Positions 1 through 6,446 of a DNA stretch of 6,446 nt are shown one piece after another. The stretch spans positions 1-6,446 of the forward strand of contig DATKLE010000156.1 of NCBI GenBank assembly GCA_035542575.1. Direction: 5' to 3'. The first letter of the stretch is position 1. Every line of letters begins with the position of its first letter. The DNA comes from JAIQET01 sp035542575 (lineage in GTDB: Bacteria > Acidobacteriota > Terriglobia > Terriglobales > Acidobacteriaceae). The notes under the pieces were generated by a model. It was not told the origin of the DNA. It worked only from the letters and a program-made list of their open reading frames with translations, and ran no database searches. Position numbers and translations under genes: made by a program.

Positions 1-2
1 AT

Positions 3-104
3 CAGTTCGGTGTGAGCCGCGACACTGTCGAACAATTATCCGAGCAGACCAAAGCGGGCATAGCGCGTCTGCGAGCGAAGCAACAAAACGCTGCTTGCGA
101 GTAG
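3..104 (+). CDS. C-terminal end of an unrecognised gene (partial, runs off left edge)
   Basis: An open frame enters from the left edge and ends at TAG 102-104, giving 33 residues. They include QFGVSRDTVEQL, then SEQTKAGIARL, then a polar tail ending AACE. The composition is normal for a soluble protein, with a predicted amphipathic helix rich in E, Q, K and R. After the stop the sequence changes at once to an AT-richer patch and then to very GC-rich, low-complexity DNA, which fits the end of a gene. I do not recognise the family: the fragment is too short for a domain call. The minus strand is also open across this stretch, so the strand rests on the ordinary look of the plus-strand peptide and on the composition change at the stop. 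Confidence 0.4.
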   Translation, partial: QFGVSRDTVEQLSEQTKAGIARLRAKQQNAACE

Positions 105-413
105 GCACTTTTTAGAGTGTAACTGTTGATAAATCGCGTTAGTACAAGCGTGCGCTTTTCGTTCGCCTCCGCCCACGCGCGCGGATCGGCTCGCCCCCAC
201 AAACAACGCGCCCGCCAAGTGCACGCGCTGCCCGCACCCCGCCCGCCCCAACCTCCCCCCGGAAACGCGCGCGGATCGCCCGCGCTCGCGCACACACGCG
301 CCCGCTCAGCACAGTATCGCGCCGGAAATGTGCAACGTCATCGCAAACCCGCATAAATGGCTGGTCTCAGGTGTAGCAAATTCCCCTCAGTGCGTATAAC
401 CCCCCCGATCAGG
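105..413. other. Gene-free GC-rich intergenic stretch
   Basis: No convincing gene is seen. A short AT-rich part (about 108-140) is followed by C- and G-rich, low-complexity DNA with alternating CG runs (about 160-310), then ordinary sequence leading to the kinase promoter. All six frames stay open through the GC-rich part simply because stop codons are rare there. The conceptual peptides are biased in A, R and P and look non-coding. A degenerate tandem repeat inside it is listed separately. Confidence 0.6.
166..305. repeat. Degenerate ~90-bp tandem repeat in GC-rich DNA
   Basis: A 14-nt word, ACGCGCGCGGATCG, occurs at 175-188 and exactly again at 265-278. A second word, ACGCGCCCGC, occurs at 206-215 and 296-305, also 90 bp apart. 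Between them GCTCGC (189-194, 284-289) and before them CCTCC (166-170, 252-256) keep the same order with slightly different spacing. Ordered shared words at one offset suggest an old duplication of about 90 bp with indels. GC-rich low complexity could produce part of this by chance. Confidence 0.4.
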
Positions 414-442
414 TTGACTTGTCTCCAGTCGCGACCTAACAT
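414..442 (+). promoter_or_regulatory. Sigma70-like promoter of the first kinase gene
   Basis: The -35 box TTGACT (414-419) and -10 box TAACAT (437-442) are separated by an ideal 17 nt. The expected start of transcription near 449 gives a leader of about 23 nt before the GTG at 472. The purine-rich GGTGGGGA (457-464), 7 nt before the GTG, is a plausible ribosome binding site. Support comes from the second kinase gene, which has the same TTGACTTG and ACCTAACAT words at nearly the same spacing (4845-4874). Confidence 0.6.
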
Positions 443-471
443 CCGCTCCATCAGCCGGTGGGGACTACGCC

Positions 472-2934
472 GTGATCGGCCAGACCATCTCGCATTACCG
501 CATCGTCGAGAAGCTGGGCGGCGGTGGGATGGGTGTGGTGTACAAGGCTGAGGATACGGAACTCGGTCGGTTTGTCGCTCTCAAGTTCCTCCCCGCTGAC
601 GTTGCGCAGGACCCGAGTGCTCTTGAACGCTTCCGGCGCGAGGCGCGTGCCGCGTCGGCTCTGAATCATCCGAACATCTGCACCATCTACGAGATCGGTC
701 AGCACCAAGGTCAGCCCTTCATCGTGATGGAATTCCTAGACGGTACCACGTTGAAGCACCGCATCACCGGTCGGCCGCTGGACGCGGAAAGCTTACTGGA
801 AATTAGCATCCAGATCGCCGATGCCTTGGACGCAGCGCACACCAAAGGCATCGTCCATCGCGACATCAAGCCCGCTAACATTTTTGTCACGGAACGCGGG
901 CAAGTAAAGGTGCTGGATTTCGGGCTGGCGAAGGTGACCGCCGGGAAATCCCAGGCAGCCGGCGCCGACGCCGCCACCGTAGCGAGCGAGCACCTCACCA
1001 GTCCCGGGAGCACCATGGGGACAGTGGCTTACATGTCGCCGGAGCAGGTCAAAGGTAAGGAACTCGACCATCGGACCGACCTGTTCTCCTTCGGCGTGGT
1101 CTTATACGAGATGGCCACGGGCACGCTGCCGTTTCGCGGCGACACTTCGGGGGTCATCTTCCACGCCATCCTGGAGCGCACGCCGACGCCGCCTCTTCGC
1201 GCCAATCCCGACCTGCCTCTGAAGCTGGAAGAGATCATCAAGAAGGCGCTGGAGAAGGACCGCGACCTGCGGTATCAGCATGCTGCAGATATGAGAGCCG
1301 ACTTAAGGCGGTTGAAGCGCGACTCTGAGTCCGGCCGCGCCATGATTCTCGATCTGCCGCCGAAACCAACACACCGGCGAATTCTGGCGCTCATTGCGGC
1401 AGTCTTGGTGATCGGCACGGCGGTGGGCGGACTGGTGCTCTATCACGCAAGGCGAACTGCGCAATCTGAGTCAGTGCCGGTGCCGGCGTCGCAACCAGCA
1501 CCGCCCTCGGTACGAACCTTGGCAGTCTTGCCGTTCCACGATCTTTCCCGCCAAAGTGACGGGGAAGCGTGGGGCATCGGCATAGCCGACGCCATTATCA
1601 GCCGGCTGGCCACGCTGCAGAATCTCTCCGTCCGCCCCACGAATTCGGTCTTGAAATATGCCAAGGGCGCCGAAGACCCAGCACAAGCGGCGCGCGAACT
1701 CGAGGTGAACTCGGTGCTGGCGGGAACGTATCAGCGCGTCGGCGGCGTTATGCGGGTTTCGGTGCAGTTGATTGATCACGGCACCACCCGCTGGGCCAGC
1801 CGCTATGACCTGCAAAGCCGCGACTTGCTGCGCTTTGAGGATGACGTGGCCCAGAAGGTGGTGGATGGCTTGAGCGTGCAGCTTTCCGGCGCGGAGCAGC
1901 AATCGCTGCAGGCTCCCACCACGAACTCTCCCGAAGCCTATAACTTGTTGGTACAAGCGCGGGCCTACTGGGCCGACTACTTTGTGAACTCCCAGCGGGA
2001 GCCTCTGCAGAATATGGCACGCATGGCCCAGCGTGCTATTGAGAAGGACCCCATGTTTGTTGATGCGTACGCGCTTCTCGCACAGTCGTATATAGTGCAG
2101 GCGATAAATTTCCAGGAAAACGGCGCACGCAACCTTGCCTTGGCCGAGGAGGCTGCCGACAAGGCAGTAGCTTTGAACCCAAAATCGTTCGAGGCGACCC
2201 TAGCTCTCGGAACGGTGTATGCCGAGAAGGGGATGAATGCAGATTCCATCCGGATTCTGCGCCAAGCTGTAACTCTGGGCCCCAATTCGGCGATCGCTTG
2301 GGGAACCCTGGGCTACATTTATCACTATGCCGGGTTGACCGACCTAGCGGAACTAGCCTGGCGACGCAGGCGTGACCTGGACCCCAGTCCCCCGCAGCCC
2401 TACTGGATGCACGGCCGAATGCTCTTGTATCAGGGAAAGGCTCACGAGGCGGAGTTGGAAGTGCGGCAGGCCCTGGAGCGTTATCCCGACCAGTTTAAGC
2501 TGCTGACTTTTCTAGGGGACTTCCTCTACTACCAGGGGAAGATTGATGAGGCCGAGCGAGTGCTTGAGCGCGCATCACAACTGATGGGCTCGCACAGCGA
2601 CGAAGAGCCTTTGGTGGTTGCTGGGTTCGTACATGCTTCGCGTGGGCAACGAGACAAAATCAATCCGAAGGTCTTCCATTACAAGCCTGAAGAGGTGATT
2701 GACGGCGATCTGGCGGAATGGATTGGCTCCGTGTACGCGCTGTTGGGCGACAAGCAGCCAGCGCTTGCCTGGCTGCGGCGCGCCGTCCAGCTCGGCGACC
2801 ACAACTATCCCTGGTTCCAGCACGACAAGAACTGGGACAAGCTGCGCGGCGACCCTGAATTTCAGCGCATCATGAGCGAAGTCGAGGGTTACTGGAAGCA
2901 CTACAACGAGCTCTTTGGACATTCTCAGTCCTGA
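472..2934 (+). CDS. Membrane-anchored serine/threonine protein kinase with TolB-N-like and TPR sensor region
   Basis: This 820-aa protein transfers phosphate from ATP to Ser/Thr residues of unknown targets. The PknB-like kinase domain spans about residues 9-283: glycine loop GGGGMG (16-21), ATP-binding Lys38 in VALK, helix-C Glu57, catalytic HRD (129-131) with Asp131, Lys133 and Asn136, DFG (149-151), and SPE in place of APE (189-191). All key residues are present, so it should be active. A single hydrophobic helix (about 304-324) follows, then a Pro/Ser-rich spacer. Next comes a TolB N-terminal-like domain (about 345-480; TLAVLPFHDLS, later VLAGTYQRVGG) and several TPRs (about 490-800; for example AIEKDPMFVDAYALLAQSY). 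The C-terminal part would lie outside the cytoplasm and probably acts as sensor or protein-docking surface (inference). The GTG start is chosen because (M)IGQTISHY matches the start of the paralogue, a purine-rich site precedes it, and no upstream start exists in frame. Length is normal for the family. Confidence 0.93.
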   Translation: MIGQTISHYRIVEKLGGGGMGVVYKAEDTELGRFVALKFLPADVAQDPSALERFRREARAASALNHPNICTIYEIGQHQGQPFIVMEFLDGTTLKHRITGRPLDAESLLEISIQIADALDAAHTKGIVHRDIKPANIFVTERGQVKVLDFGLAKVTAGKSQAAGADAATVASEHLTSPGSTMGTVAYMSPEQVKGKELDHRTDLFSFGVVLYEMATGTLPFRGDTSGVIFHAILERTPTPPLRANPDLPLKLEEIIKKALEKDRDLRYQHAADMRADLRRLKRDSESGRAMILDLPPKPTHRRILALIAAVLVIGTAVGGLVLYHARRTAQSESVPVPASQPAPPSVRTLAVLPFHDLSRQSDGEAWGIGIADAIISRLATLQNLSVRPTNSVLKYAKGAEDPAQAARELEVNSVLAGTYQRVGGVMRVSVQLIDHGTTRWASRYDLQSRDLLRFEDDVAQKVVDGLSVQLSGAEQQSLQAPTTNSPEAYNLLVQARAYWADYFVNSQREPLQNMARMAQRAIEKDPMFVDAYALLAQSYIVQAINFQENGARNLALAEEAADKAVALNPKSFEATLALGTVYAEKGMNADSIRILRQAVTLGPNSAIAWGTLGYIYHYAGLTDLAELAWRRRRDLDPSPPQPYWMHGRMLLYQGKAHEAELEVRQALERYPDQFKLLTFLGDFLYYQGKIDEAERVLERASQLMGSHSDEEPLVVAGFVHASRGQRDKINPKVFHYKPEEVIDGDLAEWIGSVYALLGDKQPALAWLRRAVQLGDHNYPWFQHDKNWDKLRGDPEFQRIMSEVEGYWKHYNELFGHSQS

Positions 2935-3013
2935 AGCAGGCCAAGGCGGAGTACGCGAAGCTGCAGTCAAATCGCAAGGTGCGACCGCGCCGGCCTGAAA
3001 AATTAGCTCAGCG

Positions 3014-3054
3014 GAGGGGGACTTTGCTCGAAAGAGAATTGGTCCCCCTCTTTT
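3014..3054 (+). terminator. Intrinsic terminator after the first kinase gene
   Basis: GAGGGGGAC (3014-3022) pairs perfectly with GTCCCCCTC (3042-3050) and is followed directly by TTTT (3051-3054). Inside the 19-nt loop a small CTC-GAAA-GAG hairpin (3027-3036) can stack, making the structure compact. It sits 80 nt after the kinase stop and before the S4 gene, so it should separate the two transcription units. There is no T-run on the other side, so it acts on plus-strand transcripts only. Confidence 0.8.
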
Positions 3055-3067
3055 AGACGGATCAGCG

Positions 3068-3095
3068 TTACCGCACGCCGTCGACGACGTATAGA
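3068..3095 (+). promoter_or_regulatory. Weak candidate promoter of the S4-domain gene
   Basis: TTACCG (3068-3073) and TATAGA (3090-3095) are 16 nt apart, about 50 nt before the S4 gene start and just after the terminator, where a promoter is expected. The -35 match to consensus is poor (3 of 6). This is a positional guess. Confidence 0.25.
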
Positions 3096-3144
3096 TCCGA
3101 TAGGACCGTGGGGCAGGTGTACGCATATGAGCGGAAAATAGATC

Positions 3145-3525
3145 ATGACCTCTGTGCGCATGGACAAGTGGCTCTGGGCCGCCAGATTCTTCAAGACGCG
3201 AGAATTGGCTGCACGAGCCTGTGGACTCGGTAGGATTCGATCCAACGGGCAGCCCGCCAAGGCTGCGCGCGAGGTCAGGATCGGAGACATGTTGCGAGTG
3301 ACAAACGAGGGCGGCGACTTTGAGGTGGAAGTCCTGCTTCTCAGCGAGGTGCGTGGCCCGGCTTCTGTTGCACAGACGCTCTACCGTGAGACGGAGGTAA
3401 GCCGAGAGCTTCGCCTGAAAGTGGCAGCGGAGCGTAAGGCGATGAAGCAGTTCGAAGAATTGCCCGCAGGCAGACCATTAAAACGCGATCGCCGGAAAAT
3501 CATCCAATTCCGGGGGAGAGCCTGA
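3145..3525 (+). CDS. hslR: S4-domain RNA-binding protein, HslR (Hsp15) family
   Basis: The 126-aa basic protein opens with the family signature: VRMDKWLWAARFFKTR (residues 4-19), then SNGQPAKAAREVRIGD (33-48). Together these form an S4 RNA-binding fold over about residues 5-60. The middle keeps GPASVAQTLYRET, similar to the RPASEAALLYEET region of E. coli Hsp15. The tail is Lys/Arg-rich (GRPLKRDRRKIIQFRGRA), also typical. In E. coli, Hsp15 binds stalled 50S subunits carrying peptidyl-tRNA and helps recycle them; the same role here is inferred from family membership. ATG 3145 is preferred over ATG 3160 because Arg5 belongs to the conserved R-x-DKWLW start. A weak GGAAAA (3133-3138) precedes it. 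A terminator lies upstream, so it is probably transcribed alone. Length matches the family. Confidence 0.88.
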   Translation: MTSVRMDKWLWAARFFKTRELAARACGLGRIRSNGQPAKAAREVRIGDMLRVTNEGGDFEVEVLLLSEVRGPASVAQTLYRETEVSRELRLKVAAERKAMKQFEELPAGRPLKRDRRKIIQFRGRA

Positions 3526-3545
3526 CGGTAGGTGAATGAGGGCCA

Positions 3546-3594
3546 ATCCGGAAGTAAATTTCAGGAGAGTCGAATCAGGCCATTACTTCCGGAT
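3546..3594. repeat. 12-bp perfect inverted repeat after hslR (possible terminator-like hairpin)
   Basis: ATCCGGAAGTAA (3546-3557) and TTACTTCCGGAT (3583-3594) are exact reverse complements around a 25-nt loop. It begins 20 nt after the hslR stop, where terminators usually sit. There is no T-run on either side, so it would be an atypical terminator, an mRNA-stabilising hairpin, or a leftover repeat of a mobile element. The pairing is certain; the role is not. Confidence 0.55.
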
Positions 3595-3663
3595 CGCCGA
3601 CCATCCATGCACGATGCTATCCCTGCTGTGAGCGGTTTTGTACTGGCGCGCTTTGGCTGCCCG

Positions 3664-3690
3664 CCGGAGATCACTTTACTGACACTCCGG
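3664..3690. repeat. Short imperfect inverted repeat
   Basis: CCGGAG (3664-3669) pairs with CTCCGG (3685-3690), with an inner TCA/TGA pair (3671-3673, 3680-3682). It overlaps the spacer of the candidate promoter at 3679-3706. It could be an operator or only a chance hairpin. Confidence 0.3.
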
Positions 3691-3706
3691 TCCGAACTTG
3701 CATAAT
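3679..3706 (+). promoter_or_regulatory. Candidate sigma70-like promoter upstream of the intron relic
   Basis: CTGACA (3679-3684) and CATAAT (3701-3706) each match the consensus at 5 of 6 positions and are 16 nt apart. It points toward the reverse-transcriptase relic, with no intact gene downstream on this strand before the IS. It may be a leftover promoter or chance. Confidence 0.3.
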
Positions 3707-3744
3707 TGCTCCGCACATCCACGCAGACTACAATTCCTCTCATA

Positions 3745-3762
3745 GTGCGCCCCAAGGGCGCA
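3745..3762 (+). other. Possible 5' end of a group II intron (GTGCG plus hairpin)
   Basis: GTGCG (3745-3749) fits the conserved GUGYG 5' end of group II introns. It overlaps a perfect 7-bp hairpin, TGCGCCC-CAA-GGGCGCA (3746-3762). An RT relic of the group II intron type begins about 20 nt later, in the same orientation. The combination suggests an intron whose ribozyme body has largely been deleted. No domain V is visible downstream, so the intron is dead. The short motif alone is weak. Confidence 0.35.
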
Positions 3763-3780
3763 GATCACCAGCGGGGGAAG

Positions 3781-3927
3781 GACCCGCGAGACATGCTACA
3801 TCTGATCAAGATGTGGTTCAAGCACTGGCGGATCACCGGAAAGAGCGAGGCTTTCCGAGCTCACGTGATCACCTACGCCGATGATGTGAATGCCCTGAAT
3901 TCCGGCAGCTTCTCGCGTTTTGGGTGA
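3781..3927 (+). pseudogene. Relic of a group II intron-encoded reverse transcriptase/maturase
   Basis: The frame encodes RDMLHLIKMWFKHWRITG, then KSEAFRAHVITYADD and a short unrelated tail ending at TGA 3925-3927. In group II intron reverse transcriptases, LHLIKMWLK is followed by roughly 40-50 residues (with the TPQGG.SPLL motif) before FLKHWR.TG..EAFRAHV..YADDFV. Here the two blocks are fused in frame at the shared W-[FL]-K region, so RT motif 4 is missing. YADD, the polymerase metal-binding motif, lies at 3874-3885. After it the sequence diverges (VNALNSG instead of FVILSRG), and the rest of the RT, maturase and any endonuclease are absent. The N-terminal RT region is also missing. It cannot be functional. 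The family assignment comes from remembered conserved motifs; a retron-type RT is the less likely alternative. Confidence 0.7.
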
Positions 3928-3975
3928 ACAGTCAAGATGCTTGCGTCGCTAAGTCCGTTCGCCCAACTGGCTTAG

Positions 3976-4793
3976 GGAACCTCTGAACAAGCACTGCTTT
4001 TGAGGCAGTCGATTGGGCGTTCCGAGTCATTGATGCAGTCTGAGTGGTTGGGGTTGAGGCAGCCCGACTGCTTGGTTCGTTCAACTGAGCGGCGGCCTGC
4101 CTAAACCACGCTCGGTTGCAGTAGTTTCCTACGTACCATGAACAGGTTCACCAACGCGCAGACCGCAAACACCCGGTTGGCATTCTTTTTGAGTCCTCGA
4201 TAGCGTACCTTCACGAATCCGAAGTTCAGCTTCATCACCCCGAACACGTGCTCAACCTTAGAACGTATCGTGGACTTGGTCCGGTTCTTGGCCCGCTCCA
4301 GTTCATCGATCCGATCCTTGTACCGGTAGCGACGATGGGTGCAGTCCTGGGCGCGCGGCGCACAGATGTGAATCACCTCGCTCTGCCCCCGATATGCCTG
4401 GTCTCCCCATACCCGCGTCTCTTCTCCGTGCAGCAGTTCCGGCAGCACGGTCGCATCCGCCACGTGGGCGGGCGTCACTACCGCCGTATGGATGATCTTG
4501 GTCTTGCTGTCCACGCCCACCTGCGCCTTCATCCCGAAGTACCACGGTTTGCCCTTTTTGGCCTGGTGCCTCTCCGGGTCGCGCTGCTGCTCGCAGTTCT
4601 TGGTCGAACTGGGTGCCTGGATGATAGTGGCATCCACGATGGTGCCGGTCGTGATCCGCACTCCTTTCTCTTGCAAGTGCAGGTTCACCGTCTCCAGCAT
4701 CTCCCCGCCCAAGCCAGGTTCTTCCAGGAGGTGATGATCCGGCCGCAAGATCTCGACGAGCGCTTGGCCACAGGGCTTACCGAGAGTGAACTG
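3976..4793 (-). mobile_element. Remnant of an IS5-family insertion sequence
   Basis: The element is read from right to left. Its preserved end is probably GGAACCTCTGAACAAG at 3976-3991, next to TTAG (3972-3975), which fits the YTAR target site typical of the IS5 group. About 125 nt of non-coding DNA lie between this end and the transposase stop. They contain a repeated TTGAGGCAG (4000-4008, 4054-4062) and two small hairpins (3993-4009, 4059-4071). The opposite end is missing: no matching CAGAGGTTCC-type repeat is seen before the second kinase, and transposase similarity fades between 4751 and 4793. The terminal assignment is an inference; the family is clear from the protein. Confidence 0.7.
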
Positions 4794-4874
4794 AAAGCCG
4801 TCTCTTGGCGGGAACTGCTTCGCAATCGCACCATATTCTCGTGATTGACTTGCCTGTACCCGCAAACCTAACAT
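4101..4874 (-). pseudogene. N-terminally truncated IS5-family DDE transposase
   Basis: The 257-codon frame carries an intact catalytic core: GTIVDATIIQAPSSTKN with Asp81, the RDPERHQAKKGKPWYFGMK block, VWGDQAYRG with Asp158, and RSKVEHVFGVMK with Glu208 and Lys215 in the E-x6-K arrangement. It ends in the usual CALVNLFMVRRKLL. Family members are about 320-330 residues and start with a roughly 100-residue N-terminal DNA-binding region. Here that region is absent. Upstream of LLEEPGLGGEML the sequence is only faintly related (QFT-LGKP and EILR can be matched to the intact VGIDLG...TTILRFRHLLEE stretch), and before about 4793 it is unrelated. The first ~27 codons overlap the promoter of the second kinase on the other strand and are probably not real coding sequence. 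Transposition by this copy is unlikely. Confidence 0.82.
4845..4874 (+). promoter_or_regulatory. Sigma70-like promoter of the second kinase gene
   Basis: TTGACT (4845-4850) and TAACAT (4869-4874) are 18 nt apart. The extended words TTGACTTG and ACCTAACAT are identical to those before the first kinase, while the spacer between them differs, as expected for conserved promoter boxes. Transcription would start near 4881, only a few nucleotides before ATG 4883, so the mRNA would be almost leaderless if that start is used. Confidence 0.55.
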
Positions 4875-4882
4875 GGCCGACC

Positions 4883-6433
<1,551 letters not shown>

Positions 6434-6446
6434 TTTGGACAGTAGT

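Noticed and set aside
2..295. Minus-strand frames of 85-97 codons at the left edge
   Set aside because: Low-complexity Gly/Arg/Ala translation opposite GC-rich repeat DNA; no recognisable motif. The plus-strand fragment ending at 104 looks more natural.
126..356. Plus-strand frame of 76 codons in the GC-rich stretch
   Set aside because: Biased Ala/Arg/Pro composition in DNA where all frames are open; start is TTG with no ribosome binding site and it overlaps the degenerate repeat.
3014..3050. Hairpin resembling part of a tRNA
   Set aside because: No cloverleaf, anticodon arm or CCA region can be formed; the T-run and position fit a terminator.
2575..3126. Minus-strand frame of 183 codons opposite the end of the first kinase and the terminator
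   Set aside because: It overlaps well-supported TPR coding sequence and a terminator stem and shows no family motif.
4248..4844. Plus-strand frame of 198 codons opposite the transposase, ending WRELLRNRTIFS
   Set aside because: Most of it is the antisense of the transposase core. The last ~30 codons look protein-like and might be a fragment of an older gene, but nothing supports a start or a family.
4805..4882. 26-codon N-terminal extension of the second kinase from TTG 4805
   Set aside because: It would begin upstream of the promoter boxes and inside the IS remnant, and has no counterpart in the first kinase.

Overview
The window looks like GC-rich chromosomal DNA from a soil-type bacterium, most likely an Acidobacteriota member. 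The reason is the pair of closely related PknB-type serine/threonine kinases of the layout 'cytoplasmic kinase - one membrane helix - TolB-N-like extracytoplasmic domain - TPRs'. Such genes occur in large paralogous families in that phylum. This assignment is an inference from gene style, not from a marker gene.

Layout. Positions 3-104 hold the apparent last codons of an unrecognised gene. Positions 105-413 are a gene-free, very GC-rich stretch with a degenerate 90-bp repeat. A sigma70-like promoter (414-442) leads into a complete 820-aa membrane kinase with TPRs (472-2934, GTG start), closed by a strong intrinsic terminator (3014-3054). Next is a small S4-domain RNA-binding protein of the HslR family (3145-3525), followed by a 12-bp perfect inverted repeat. 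Positions 3595-4800 are a graveyard of mobile DNA: a heavily deleted group II intron-type reverse transcriptase relic (about 3745-3927, plus strand) and a minus-strand IS5-family transposase (about 3976-4793) that keeps its DDE residues but has lost its N-terminal region and one end. A second paralogous kinase (4883-6433) follows. Its reading frame leaves the family consensus near 6304 and runs into DNA with repeated TGTCCA/TGGACA motifs that resembles the end of another insertion sequence, so the TPR part is missing.

How the genes relate. The two kinases are paralogues, recognisable over the whole kinase domain at DNA and protein level. They also share an almost identical promoter core (TTGACTTG, 15-16 nt, then ACCTAACAT), which suggests common control. 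Both would phosphorylate cytoplasmic targets in response to something sensed by the extracytoplasmic part; no substrate is identifiable here. The S4 gene has its own upstream space and is separated from the first kinase by a terminator, so it is probably independent. I see no tRNA, rRNA, CRISPR array or defence system. The most informative signals are the shared kinase promoter, the mobile-element decay between the kinases, and the disrupted end of the second kinase.
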